The notes beneath the pieces were generated by a model. It was not told the DNA's origin and did not search any database. It saw only the letters and a program-made list of their open reading frames with translations. Both the position numbers and the translations under genes were made by a program. A stretch of 64,000 nt of DNA from Girardinichthys multiradiatus (lineage: Eukaryota > Chordata > Actinopteri > Cyprinodontiformes > Goodeidae), in assembly GCF_021462225.1 (NCBI RefSeq), contig NC_061800.1:2046001-2110000 (forward strand). Reading direction: 5' to 3'. Below are positions 11,580 through 22,442 of this stretch, one piece after another; position 1 is the stretch's first letter; every line of letters starts with the position of its first letter.

Positions 11580-12396
11580 TTAGTTACTACTGTTTGGGCT
11601 AAAGAACACAAGGAATGGACATTAGCCCAGTAGAAATCTGTGCTTTGGTCTAATGAGTCCAAGTTTGAGATCTTTGGTTCCAACCACCGTGTCTTTGTGC
11701 GGCGCAGAAGAGGTGAACGGATGGACTCTACATGCCTGGTTCCCACCGTGAAGCATGGAGGAGGAGGTGAGATGGTGTGGGGGTGCTTTGCTGGTGACAC
11801 TGTTGGGGATTTATTCAAAATTGAAGGCATACTGAACCAGCATGGCTACCACAGCATCTTGCAGCAGCATGCTATTCCATCCGATTTGCGTTTAGTTGGA
11901 CCATCATTTTTTTTCAACAGGACAATGACCCCAAACACACCTCCAAGCTGTGTAAGGGCTATTTGACCAAGAAGGAGAGTGATGGGGTGCTGCGCCAGAT
12001 GACCTGGCCTCCACAGTCATCGGACCTGAACCCAATCGAGATGGTTTGGGGTGAGCTGGACCAGAGTGAAAGCAAAAGGGCCAAAAAGTGCTAAGTATCT
12101 CTGGCAACTCCTTCAAGACTGTTGGAAAACCATTTCAGGTGACTACCTCTTGAAGCTCATCAACAGAATTTCAAGCGTGTGCGGAGCATTAATCAAAGCA
12201 AAAGGTGGCTACTTTGAAGAACCTGGAATATAAGACATATTTTCAGTTGTTTCACACGTTTTTGTTCAGTATATAATTCCACATGTGTTAATTCATAGTT
12301 TTGATGCCTTCAGTGTGAAACTACAATATTCATAGTCATGAAAATAAAGAAAACTCTTTGAATGAGAAAGTGTGTCCAAACCTTTGGTCTGTACTG
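11580..12396 (+). mobile_element. Tc1-like relic, DD38E class, 5'-truncated
   Basis: The 3' half of a Tc1 element. The transposase region starts near 11590 and includes WSNESKF, where the first catalytic Asp has become Asn. The block GERMDSTCLVPTVKHGGGG follows. A frameshift near 11910 precedes the QDNDPKH block, and the catalytic Glu sits in DLNPIEMVW. The spacing from the second Asp to Glu counts to 38 residues. Stops follow. The 3' TIR ends GGTCTGTACTG at 12396 with TA after it. The 5' half and 5' TIR are missing. Confidence 0.85.
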
Positions 12397-12561
12397 TATG
12401 GTATGAGCATGTCATGTCCAGAGTGTGATCCACCCCAGACCGCATTCCTTAACTTTCCACAAACTCTTTTTCACACTAAAAAAGCAATCACAGAAATCAT
12501 CTTCACTATAGTAGAAAGTCAAACATAAACCTTGTTTAAACTAAACAATGATAAATTGTAA
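12397..12561 (-). repeat. Unidentified repeat shared with 61690-61850
   Basis: The minus strand of this stretch matches 61690-61850 (+), including ATCATTGTTTAGTTTAAACA and TCTGGACATGACAT. It lies between the Tc1 3' end and the truncated 3' side of LINE copy B. Non-coding; class unknown. Confidence 0.6.
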
Positions 12562-14136
12562 CAGTTTTCATGCGCTGAAAGAGCCTATTTACATCTTCCT
12601 TGGAGATCTTTTGTGCAGGCAGAGGATTTGAAGGTAGGGGGTTGGTAGCTTTGTGGGAAGAACTTGTTCCTGAATGGGATGGGGAGGAGATGATTTGAGG
12701 CGTGAACGGCTTCCTGTCATGTCTGCAGTAGAAGCCATTCAGACGGTTTGCCAGGCAAGGATTCTGTTCAAGAAGGGTGGGGGGGCTCCTGTTGGCAGTC
12801 AGGTTTCTCACACCAGTCCATACAGCCGAAGTGTAACCAGTGGAAAGGCTGTTCTTCAGCTTCTCACTGTAACTTCTCTTGGCTGCTTTGATCTCCTTTG
12901 TTAGTTTGTTCTTGGCCTGCCTGTACCATGCCCAATCACCACTACTGTGATCTTCTTCCTTGTCCTTGCGCAGATTCCTGAGGTGTGGAATAAACCATGG
13001 CTCGTTGTTCCCAAAGGTGCAGAAGGTCTTGGTCTGCACACACATGTCCTCACAGAAACTGATGTATGATGTCGCCACATCAGTTAGTTGGTTTAAGTCA
13101 GTGGCTGAGGTTTCGAACACACTCCGGTCTGTGCATTCAAAGCAGGCCTGTAGCATCTGCTTTGATTCCTCAGTCCACTTCTTAACAGTGTGAACCTTGG
13201 GTTTGGAGGCTCTTAGTCTCTGTCTGTAGGTTGGGATGAGGTGGATAAGAGAAAGATCCGAAAAACCCAGAGCAGCCCTGGTAACAGCATGATATGAGTC
13301 CTTTAAAACTGTGTAACAATGGTCCAGTGTGTTTTTGTCTCTGGTGGGACACTTAATATGCTGTCTGTATTTGGGGAGTTCATGGGAGAGGTTTGCGCTG
13401 TTAAAATCTCCCAGTATTATGATGAAAGAGTCCGTGTGTTTTTTCTCCACGTCTGTAATCAGCTCAGCAAGATGTTTTTCTGCGGCAGAAGTGCAGCCGT
13501 GTGGTGGAAAATATGAGCCAGTTATTATAAACGAGGAAAACTCGGTGAATAAAACGGTTTACAGATTATGGAAAATGACTCAAGATCAGGACTACATGTT
13601 TTCCCCAGCACTTTTACGTCTCTGCACCAACTTTTATTTATATAAAAGCAGATTCCGCCTCCTCGCTTCTTTCCCAATAGCTCCGCGCTGCGATCCGCTG
13701 AGCAGCTGGAAGTCCGGCAATAGGAGTGCGCGGTCCGGGATGTTTTCACTCAGCCATGTCTCGGTGAAGCAGAGAACCGCTGATCCGCGGAGGTCCGTGT
13801 TTTTACCGGTGAGGAGAAGTTGCTTGTCCATCTTGTTGCTCAGAGAGCGGACATTTGCCAGATGGATTGAAGGCAGTGGTGTGCGAAGTCCTCTTTTGCG
13901 GAATTTTACCAGCGCGCCAGCTCTGCTTGCCAGAAGCTCAGTGAACCTCGATCGATGAAAGATGATGAAAAAATCCCAAGAGAGGACTCTATGATGTTGA
14001 GAAGTTCCTCTCTACTGAATGAGACCACAGGATTGTGGCCCGAGAACGCAGTACCATGGCTCGAAAAACACATGAACACACAAAATACACAAAGAGAAAG
14101 CGAAGCTCCGAGGCGGCCATTGTTGGCGCCATCTTG
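12562..14136 (-). mobile_element. Minus-strand LINE copy B, 5' half only
   Basis: This copy is nearly colinear with the 5' half of the full-length LINE at 48154. It starts with AAGATGGCGCC near 14136 and covers the 5' leader and endonuclease region. Recognisable blocks are CFTETWLSE, IIILGDFN and LDHCYT. The catalytic SDH motif reads FSDLSLI, so the active-site His is lost. Frameshifts break the frame near 13830, 13750 and 13500. The copy stops at the LFQRMKT block, just before the reverse transcriptase, and joins other repeat DNA at 12561. Confidence 0.85.
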
Positions 14137-14139
14137 CAA

Positions 14140-14575
14140 TATGTGTGCTGGCAGTAATTCTTCCCAGCCTGCAGGTGGTGGTGTTTTCATGTTAAGTTTG
14201 TTATTGAATAGTAGAGTTCAGAAACACATGTATAATGGCAGAGACAGGCAGTTTATCAGTCTTCATTTAATCATTCTTCATCCTGTTTTGTTGTTTAGAG
14301 AAAGCACTGCTTGTAAGTTGTTGGGTGTGAAAACTTGTATCTTGTGTTTATCACTCATGAGACTTGTACATTCCGTACTGAGCATCGCACCCCTGTTTCT
14401 TGTTTCTACTCCCACTTTGAAAACACACACACACACCCGAACTGTCAGCATATAAATAAAGAAGGAGGGCGTCAACACTTTGTAGTTGCACTGCAGAGTG
14501 TTGCTACCTCTTACTGTAGAAAGATAACAGAGACTCGGTGTCGTTCCTCTGAGTTTAACTAATTAATACCTAACA
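14140..14575 (+). mobile_element. Endogenous retrovirus 5' LTR (3' part defined)
   Basis: The 3' edge is defined by CTAACA at 14575 followed by a primer-binding site. A TATA-like ATATAAATAAA lies at about 14450. Positions 14434-14555 recur at 17764-17880, as expected of two LTRs or two family members. The 5' edge is uncertain because LINE copy B adjoins at 14136. A CA-rich microsatellite lies at 14422-14437. Confidence 0.6.
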
Positions 14576-14581
14576 TTAAAT

Positions 14582-14598
14582 TGGTCCTTCGAGCCGGA
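14582..14598 (+). promoter_or_regulatory. Primer-binding site, tRNA-Tyr type
   Basis: TGGTCCTTCGAGCCGGA is the reverse complement of the 3' end of eukaryotic tRNA-Tyr including CCA. It lies 6 nt after the LTR end, the normal place for a retroviral primer site. It fixes the orientation and the LTR border. Confidence 0.8.
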
Positions 14599-15441
14599 GA
14601 TTCTTAAACTAAACTAATCTTGTCTTTTGCAATGACTGAAGGATCCCTGGGACCGCCGACACCGAGGGATCGCTACCGCGCAGCCACGCCTAGGCTTGGT
14701 GGCTGAAAGCCCCGGTGTGTAAATTCACATCAGGCCAGTGGGTTAACTGCTTCGCTCGACGCCGGGTGACTCTGGGGGTCCGGAGAGTCACCTAGAAGTC
14801 AGCTCAGAGGTGAGACGTTTTGTTTAATATTAAAGAAAGGTTATTACAAGTCGCTGGTAGTGTCTCGCCGTAAGGAGACAGCAATTGGGAAGGTATTATT
14901 CCGCCGGAAAGGGATAGAGATAAATTAGGTAGGACCCCGCCGTAAGGGGATCGCAAACAACAAGTCGTTGGTATTGTCTCGCCGTAAGGAGACAGCAATT
15001 GGGAAGCTTTATTCCACCGGAAATGGATAGAGATAAATTAGGTAGGAAACGACTAGGTAGTATTCTGCCGTAAGGGAATGAAACTAAGTGTTGTTAAAAT
15101 AAGGGTTGAAAAATAGTAGAGCTCATAAAATGAAACAGGTTAACCTAAAACAACTGTGGGGTAATTAAAATACTAACTGTGTGACTGTGTTGTGTGTGTT
15201 TGGAGGACTAAGCATTTTGAAAGAATCATAGCAAGATTCTGCTGGTCCTGTGTTTTCTTTTGCACAAATAAAATTACGTACTGACGATCACTACGAGATA
15301 CAGGACGGGTTTCATCCCTGAAAATTAACACCTCTGGGGGATAGCCGCAGTAGAAGGGCGGGTTAATGTCCTCTCTGTGATCTCATGTGAGTGAACTTCT
15401 ATTCGGGACATTCATAGTTTGAAGAAAAATAACAAAGAACA
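14599..15441 (+). other. Structured retroviral leader with repeated hairpins
   Basis: An untranslated leader lies between primer site and gag. It contains a 9-bp stem GGTGACTCT/AGAGTCACC (14765-14773 and 14784-14792) and an AGCCAC/GTGGCT stem (14682-14704). Two tandem units of about 100-114 bp (from about 14846 and 14960) follow. Four hairpins share the loop core GCCGTAA with different but paired stems: TGTCTC/GAGACA at 14861-14880 and 14975-14994, CCCC/GGGG at 14935-14949, and ATTCT/GGAAT at 15062-15079. TTCCGCCGGAA mini-hairpins lie between them. A packaging or dimerisation role is inferred from position and structure only. Confidence 0.65.
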
Positions 15442-15684
15442 ATGGGGAAGGGACAGAGCAAAAGCTCTGTTTTAAAAGTAGATGTAAAGTTTATGGAAAA
15501 TTATGTGAAGGGGGCCGAAGATATATGTAAGCGATGGCATAAAAAATACGGATTTTCAGGTAACTTAATTATCACTGAAATCCTAAAACTACACGGGGAT
15601 CTTAAACTCGAGATTATGCATTCAAAAGATTCATTAGACAATAAAAAACCATGCCAGATTATAATTTCAAAGGGGACCTCTTAG
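15442..15684 (+). pseudogene. gag: Retroviral gag N-terminus (matrix start)
   Basis: An 80-codon frame begins MGKGQSKS. The N-terminal Gly and following Ser/Lys residues fit a myristoylated retroviral matrix protein that binds the plasma membrane. It lies about 840 bp after the primer-binding site. A stop at 15682-15684 cuts it far short of a normal gag. Downstream DNA to about 15900 still looks like degraded gag in several frames. Confidence 0.6.
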
Positions 15685-16924
15685 TTTTTGCGTGCATACA
15701 GTTGATAAACAGATTAAAACAAAAAGATGAATTAAAAAACAACAAGAGCAGCCTTTAACTGACATAGCCATAATACTGAGGCCTTAAGAAAAGCACAGGA
15801 AAAACTTTCAGCTTAACAGAAAACAAATAAGGGGGGCGGACCGCCACCCATCCCAGTTTAGAATACCAAGGTAGCCCCAAATTATAATGGTGTTATACTA
15901 CCAACGATACCATGATAAAATGCAAAAGATTCATTTTACAGGGAAATAATTCCATATTTGGCTCAGATTGTGTGCATTCTTGATTTTTCCTCTTTGAGAG
16001 AAGTTAAATTTCAGCTCTGTGAAACGACCTTGACAAAGAGATGCAGCTGCCTGAAAACAAAGATAAAACTTTTGCAAACAGCAGAAGCCTGTCTCTGCTG
16101 AAAGGTCTGATAAAGATTGTAACTCTACCCTGCATGTGTTAAACTCAAGGTCCGCGGGCCAAAACCAGCCCCCAGAATTTTATGTGATTCTTTAGAAGTA
16201 GAGCCTTTGACATGGTGATCGTGTGCTTGAATGTTATTTTGTCAATCAATAAGCAGTTTTGTCTACATTCTGTCACAATCTGCCTTTTGAAAATTTTTTG
16301 AATCTTGCTCTTTATGTATAAAAAAAGAAAAGAAAAATTGGCTAAAGTCTGCAGACACAAAATTAACATGGATTGAGGCTCTAACTATGTTTATTTAATC
16401 TGAGATCTTCTCCAAATGCAACAGTATATGTCAGTCTACATGAGATACTAATAACTTCACCTACTGGTATAATATAAAGATCTGATTGAATATGTGAAAC
16501 AAACAATGATGAAAGTTTTTCAACAGGTGATGCTCATCCAGGAGGAAGACAGTGTTCCTAGGAAATGCAGCTCATTCATTAACAATCAATTTTTCTCCTA
16601 TAGGTGGAAGTTTTGCTGACTAATCATAGGCTGGATCTATGAAACATTATGTGCACAGACCTAATGACCAAGGTTCTGACTGACTTATGAACCTCACTGA
16701 CCTGACAATGATAACATGACACCTAACAGATAACACCTTTAAGGTGGACTCCACTAAGACCACCTTATTGATTCTTGGTGAATAAAAAAGAATTGAAGCG
16801 TTCAAAACAGACCTAGTGGAAACAAAAGGGGTTATGAGGAAACGATGTGTATTTTAAGAATAATAGAAGTCAAATTATGTTCAAATTTTTGCAAATAAAA
16901 TTACTCTGACAGAAAAATAAGTAA
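15685..16924. other. Degraded retroviral interior and unknown DNA
   Basis: Gag-like codon patterns fade by about 15900. A hAT-like MITE fragment may lie at about 16138-16380, since TTAAACTCAAGGTCCGCGGGCC resembles hAT terminal sequences (recollection, low confidence). The rest shows no recognisable gene. Confidence 0.35.
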
Positions 16925-17745
16925 GTAGTGTGTGAATGTGTGTGAATGGGAATGACTGATTTCATTGTAATGCATCTTTGAGGGACCTTAAAAGCGCTAA
17001 TAAAGGTCTGATGTTCTGATGATCATTGCCAAACTTATATCTTAATAAGGTTTCCAGAATCTTTTCCGAAAAATCATATAAAGATAGCAAAGGTTCTACC
17101 GGTATTGAAAATACTGATAACCATAAGAAAGCTCATTGACCCGTCTTCAATTTTTCACAATTCTTTTACAAACAGAGTATTTAAACTTTCATGTGGCCAA
17201 ATGTCTGTATTTGACTGTCTGTTATTGTGAAATAAATGTCTGTTTCATGTTATGTAAAAATTAGAGTATATGTGCACAATAATTAAAGACTACAAGAACA
17301 AGTCTGATCCTCAACAGCAACAGCCATAATAATATTAGGTCAGTTCTCTATGGTAAAACAAAAAGATTTTAACAGACGTTTAGACTTTTTCCAGTCAGGT
17401 TCAAAATGACCGAATTACACTCAACACAAGATGAAATGAACCTTAACATAATTACTGGACTGGACTGAAATAGAGAAAACTTGAGTTAATTGAAACAAAC
17501 TTTAGTTACTTGAACTAAATACAAAGCTGACTGAAACTGTACGGTGTATCTATAAAACTGGGTAAGACAAACTAAGATTATAAGATATAATATGCCCTTA
17601 ATTTTTTGTGTTCATCAGTGAGTGAGTTTTTATTTTAAATAATAGCAACTACCAAAAATAGTGATCTCATTTTTAAATGTAATAAAGACTTACTTTATAA
17701 CAAATAAAATAAAGTCCCCAATAAAATAAATATGATAAAAAAGAA
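16925..17745 (+). repeat. ~0.9 kb dispersed repeat, plus copy
   Basis: Inverted partner of 10440-11460. It begins with a SINE-like tail (GTGTGAATGTGTGTGAATGGG, then AAAAGCGCTAATAAA) and runs into LTR-like DNA at 17764. The two copies bracket 5.5 kb of nested elements in opposite orientations and could pair. Confidence 0.65.
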
Positions 17746-17763
17746 TAATAAGAATTTGGAAAA

Positions 17764-17880
17764 ACTGTCAGCATATAAATAAAGGAGGGCGTCAACTCTT
17801 TGTAGTTGCACTGCAGAGTGTTGCTACCTCTTACTGCAGAAAGATAACAGAGACTCTGTGTCGTTCCTTTTGTGTTATTT
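17764..17880 (+). mobile_element. Second LTR fragment of the tRNA-Tyr retrovirus family
   Basis: The stretch from AACTGTCAGCATATAAATAAA to GTGTCGTTCC matches 14434-14555 with few differences. It then diverges before the expected LTR end. It is either the truncated 3' LTR of the same provirus or a separate partial insertion. Confidence 0.7.
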
Positions 17881-18286
17881 TATTACATCTTAGATAATAT
17901 TGAGTTATATGTGACACGCCATGGCAAAATCCGGAACAAGTCGGCAGACCACAAAGGGAGAAAATGAGGAAAAACCATCAATTTCTGAGAAAATAGTGAT
18001 TTTTGTTTTATTGCAATATGTGCAAGTTGAAATTATGAAGTATCCACTCAGTTCTTTAAATGACAGTTTCGGAGGTTTTAACATGATGAATATTATATTT
18101 AAACTCGGCTTGTTTTCAGCCTAAAACTCAGCCAGCTCGTATTTACATTTTGGGTAGGGGAAAAGCCTCATCTTATTTCTGTAGCGGATTTGTGTGGCTC
18201 TGCGCTGGCTTTTGTTCTGCTTGTCGACCAATAACCAGCATGCTTCAAGAAACCTTGTGGCTACTTAACAGCTCCTATGAAAAATA

Positions 18287-18761
18287 ATGTGTTTCTTCAC
18301 GATGGACCAAGTTCAACGTGTTGCTAACGAACTGAATTGCAGGTGTTACAGCGCTTCACTGTGGGAGAACATGTTCAGCAGTACCGCCGCCGGACTCTCT
18401 TCAGATTCTGAATCAGAAGGAGATGAAGCGGAAGATGATAGCGACTGCATTACTTTGGAGAACATTCCTAGTTTGCAGCTGTCTTCAACCCAAGACGAGG
18501 ATGACGAAGAAAGCTTTGGACTGGCGGCTGAGGAGCTAGAATGTAAGATATCAGAAGCTAATGCTATCACAACATTTGAGGAAAACAGAGACATTGAAAT
18601 GGAGAAGATGCGTAACTTTGACTGTAAATACTAGGAGAAAGGAGAACTCTTCACTTGGGACACAGTCCTGTAGCCGCAAACTTTCTCCAGAGCTCATGTA
18701 CAACATACGGATGGATTCTTTAGCAGCAGAAAGGGAGTGGCAGGACATGAGAATAATCTGA
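18287..18761 (+). pseudogene. Unrecognised acidic reading frame, probably transposon-derived
   Basis: A 115-codon frame (18287-18634, preferred ATG about 18302) has a Ser/Asp/Glu-rich middle (about residues 38-80) and ends NFDCKY. A second frame (18561-18761) continues with conserved-looking residues, including KLSPELMYNIRMDSLAAE, so the two may be one protein broken by a shift near 18625. The style resembles uncharacterised multicopy teleost transposon proteins, but I cannot name a family. Confidence 0.35.
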
Positions 18762-18825
18762 CATCTTGAACCAAACTGGCATACAGTAGAAACTTCAGCA
18801 ATGACCACATCCACCAAGAAGACAT

Positions 18826-20605
18826 TTAGGTACCACCTGAATCCCAGGGGCGGCTCTCCTGTCGCCTTGGCGGAGATGAGGGATCGTAGAGAACTGTACT
18901 GCGAGTCAAGTTTGAAGGCTGCACGCCTCTAAACCGTGAACTATTTACTCCTATTGGATCCACAGCCAGGTATTGTTCATGGCTGCTGATTACAGTGGGG
19001 TGGGGCACTGAACCTGAACGCACCACTGAACCTATTCTGACTATTTACACCTGTTCTGGACTTGGTGGATGTATGGGGAACCCATGAGCCTGGAAATGTA
19101 ATCTCTGGAGAGGAGCTTCTACATCCTCCAGATCTGACCTGCAGGTTCTCTCAGGGTATTGCAGGTGTGGCTCACCTTCAAAGGTTTCAACCTGTGAGGT
19201 GGGTTTCTTTTCGTCCCCCCATTCCTCCAAGGATGGGGGAGTGGGCTGATTACACTCAATTGTCTCCAACCTATTTCCAACTTCTGTTAGGTCACCTCTA
19301 AGGCCATCCATCATCTGCACAGTATCATTCAGCTTGAACTGCAGTTTAACACGCTGGTCAATTTCCAACATTAACCTTTGCTGATACAACAGAGTGAGCT
19401 GTCCTAACATGTCTGAGACCCGTCTGTCTTTTGGTGGGTTTTTAATTACTTGGAGCAACTCCTGAATCCTGGCTTCACATTGCTCAATGCTATAATCATT
19501 GAGACCTTTTACGCTCCTCTAGGGATAACAGAATCAATGACCCAATTGCCTCTTTTGCCTGCATTCCTATGGGGTCGTGTGACATACCCACATCTCAAGC
19601 TGCTGGGATGTTTTCTCCATCTTTGGCCAAAATGGTCAATGGTAATACACTGACAATGCAAACACACAAACTGTTTAGCTCTTGCTGGTGGTGTCCAGCA
19701 AGGTGCAAAATGGTCCAATATTCAGCAAAACATGGTCCAACACTTTTATTTTATTAAAATTTAATTTTTGCCAAACCTTGCTCTGCACTTCGGTCCTTCT
19801 TTAACCACATGATTACAAAAGAATCCAGCCATCATCTGGACCCAACAGATTCAGTCACAAAGAAGACTACAAAAAGTTTAAATGCGTTATATTGACAGGG
19901 TGGCCCAAAGTGGCAAAGCCTCCATTCCTGTCCCCGAGGGTCTAGACGATACCTCTACTCCTTTCCTTAAGGGTCCAACCAATGCTTCCTCTTCTGCTGA
20001 GGAAGATCCAGCCGCTGGTTCCAAGTTGCCTTCTAGGCACCGTCGCCACAAGACCTCTAATCCTGCTCTGGAGGTTCTGGTTAATTTCCTCTCTCCTTCA
20101 CAGGTGTCACTCACAGCCTCTCCAGCACCTCCCAGCAGCCTGGTCCTCGCCGTCTTAGAGCCTAAGAACCCACTCCATGCCTCCTGAAACCCCAAAGCCT
20201 GCTTCATGCCACACGAAAGCTCAAAAGCCAGCTCTGTGCTGCCTGAGAGCCCCAGAGCCCGCTCCTGGTCTCATCTGTGCTCCCAAACTCAATCTCCAAC
20301 GCCACCCGCTGCCCTTATAACACCTAGTAGCAGTCCACAGCATACAGCAGTTCTCACATCCTTGTCCTTGCCTGCCGCAGCATCGGTTCCCTCTTCCTCA
20401 TCAGCCGTTACCTTTAGCTTTCCTGTCTGCAGCAGCATCCGAGATTTTCAGTGTGAAGCCTTCAGCCTCAGCATCTTCATCATCACCATCCGCACCCCCT
20501 GTTCTGTTATCATCATAATGTTGTCATTTGCACTTCTGGCTCCGTCATCATTGTCTTTGCTGTTGGCACCTCTTGCTCAGTCTTCTTCAGACAAGCTTCA
20601 TGTTC
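18826..20605. other. Unannotated DNA with a coiled-coil-like minus frame
   Basis: The minus frame 19458-19045 (137 codons) contains a segment rich in Gln, Leu and Glu (MLGQLTLLYQQRLMLEIDQR and on) that could form a coiled coil. Related reading continues upstream in a shifted frame to about 19560. The plus frames at 19882-20187 and 20206-20679 are Pro/Ser-rich and look like chance. The source could be a broken retrotransposon gag, but nothing definite is seen. Confidence 0.25.
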
Positions 20606-20609
20606 GGGG

Positions 20610-22438
20610 TGTTAGGACCCACAGCTCTGGAAACAACATTAAAACTCTGGTACAAACTTTACTGGAACTTTCTAAATAAATTGCATTAACCTACTTCTGG
20701 CACAGCCAGGAAATGGGGTAGCAGCGGACTTCCCATGATGCCACTGCCCATATAATCCCCCACTTCTCCCACAAGTCTTTCTCTACCACCTGGACTGTGC
20801 TGCGAGACTGGCCGGAGAGCCAGCACGCTAATGTCTCTTTGCTGGCAAAAGGACATAAACTCTTCAAACTGGATCCAAGGGTGTCATAAGATCACGCGGT
20901 CATATGCACAAGTTAAGTACTGATGAGTTACTGTTGAAAGAATCCGGTATTCATTCATAAAAAGGGGTAATTAAGGTATAGTGCCTGGCTTGACTTTCTC
21001 TCTGAAGCCTGCAGAAGCCAACTGTGTCCCAGAGAAGTCCCCATTAGAGACGCTGTCTACAAAGAGTGGAGCGGTTTTTCCCAGTCTGAAAGGACGACAA
21101 CAGGAGCCACATCCCGTGGTAACGTGCAGTGTGGTCAGCGGACAGAACGGGCCGCCCAGCCACTGCTCCGGAGGTTAGCTGGAAGCTAACCCTTTGTTCA
21201 CAGAGCTTTCTTCAAACTTCGTCGTCGCCCGGACAACTCCTCGCATGGTTCATATGAGGTTAGGTGTTTGGGCAGAGTAATAGAGAAAGATTTAGATTGA
21301 AATGATCTAAACGTTTTTCATTTTTTGAAGTTTGGTTTTGTTTGTGTGAAACTCAGCTATCTTGGTGCTAGGAGGCTATCTGCTCAGCACGTGCTCAGAT
21401 TTGTGTTCTGTGTTTGTGTGTTTTTAAAGTTAAGACAAACTTTATTTAAAGGGTGATTTTAAACACAGAAGATTGATCATAACGCACCATCCATGCTTAT
21501 GCATTTTAACCCTTTTATTGACGGTTAAAGGTGTGTGTTTGATTCTGGTGCGAAGCTATCAGCTTCTTTTGTTAGCTTTAACTGCTAACAGCTTAGGACA
21601 CATGCTTGCTGCTAAAGAATACTTACCCAGAAAGGTTGTTAGTTTTCAATCCATTAAATAATAGTTCCCTAAACATTATTTTACTAAACTTGATAACTAA
21701 ATCAACACCATTAAGCCCCATTTCTCCAGAAAGATTTGGCTCTTTTCCAAAATATTTCCTTAAATATTTTACCATTTCCTTTAATAATATTTCTTTAAAT
21801 ATTATTTTAATAAATAAAGGCAGCAAATGAGACACCGTTGAGAATTAGTCATCCAGAAGGTTGGTTTTATTCAGCAGATCATTCTTTAAAACATTATTTT
21901 ATTAAAATAATATTTTATCTGATCTTGCATTGTGAATGGTTGTCTAAAGGTATGCTGATTATTGCCTAAGTTGGTTCCAAGACTAACTTAACTTCACTTC
22001 CAGATTCTTCAAGATAATCCTTGGTTCTCAAACATAAACATTGCATGGTAATATTGCATCACTCTTTTGGTCATGATTTTCAATAATCTTTAATCAACTT
22101 GTTTATATTGTACATAGCCCATTAGTCTTCGTTATTCTTAAATTCTGCTTGGTAGTTTAGTTGGATTGTTTTAGCATAGTAAAGAGTTTGTTGATTGAAA
22201 TATGTTTGACTTTGAGTTGACTTATTTCTGTTAATAAATTCTTGTATTTTAAGAAATTGTGTGAATTCATTCCATGTGTGTGAGATTGGCTCACACCTTT
22301 CTATTTTGTCCTATTACCATCGGCTTACTGGACTGGTATTCACAGGATAACCCTTAACAGACCGAAATATTATTCGATAAAATATTAAAAGATTAATATT
22401 CAATATTAAATAATATTCTCAGATTCATAATCACAACA
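20610..22438 (+). mobile_element. Solo LTR, copy 1 (1,829 bp)
   Basis: Begins TGTTAGGACC and ends TCACAACA, the classic TG...CA LTR borders. It is flanked by a perfect 4-bp target duplication, GGGG (20606-20609 and 22439-22442). It is homologous along its length to 34581-36393 and 54392-56136, with shared blocks such as TCTCCAGAAAGATTTGGCTC and AACATAAACATTGCATGGTA. No internal retroviral DNA is attached on either side. The 4-bp duplication fits an ERV or gypsy-type integrase. Confidence 0.88.
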
Positions 22439-22442
22439 GGGG

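Noticed and set aside
19882..20679. Pro/Ser-rich plus frames
   Set aside because: Low-complexity, mirrored by an equally long minus frame, no domain.
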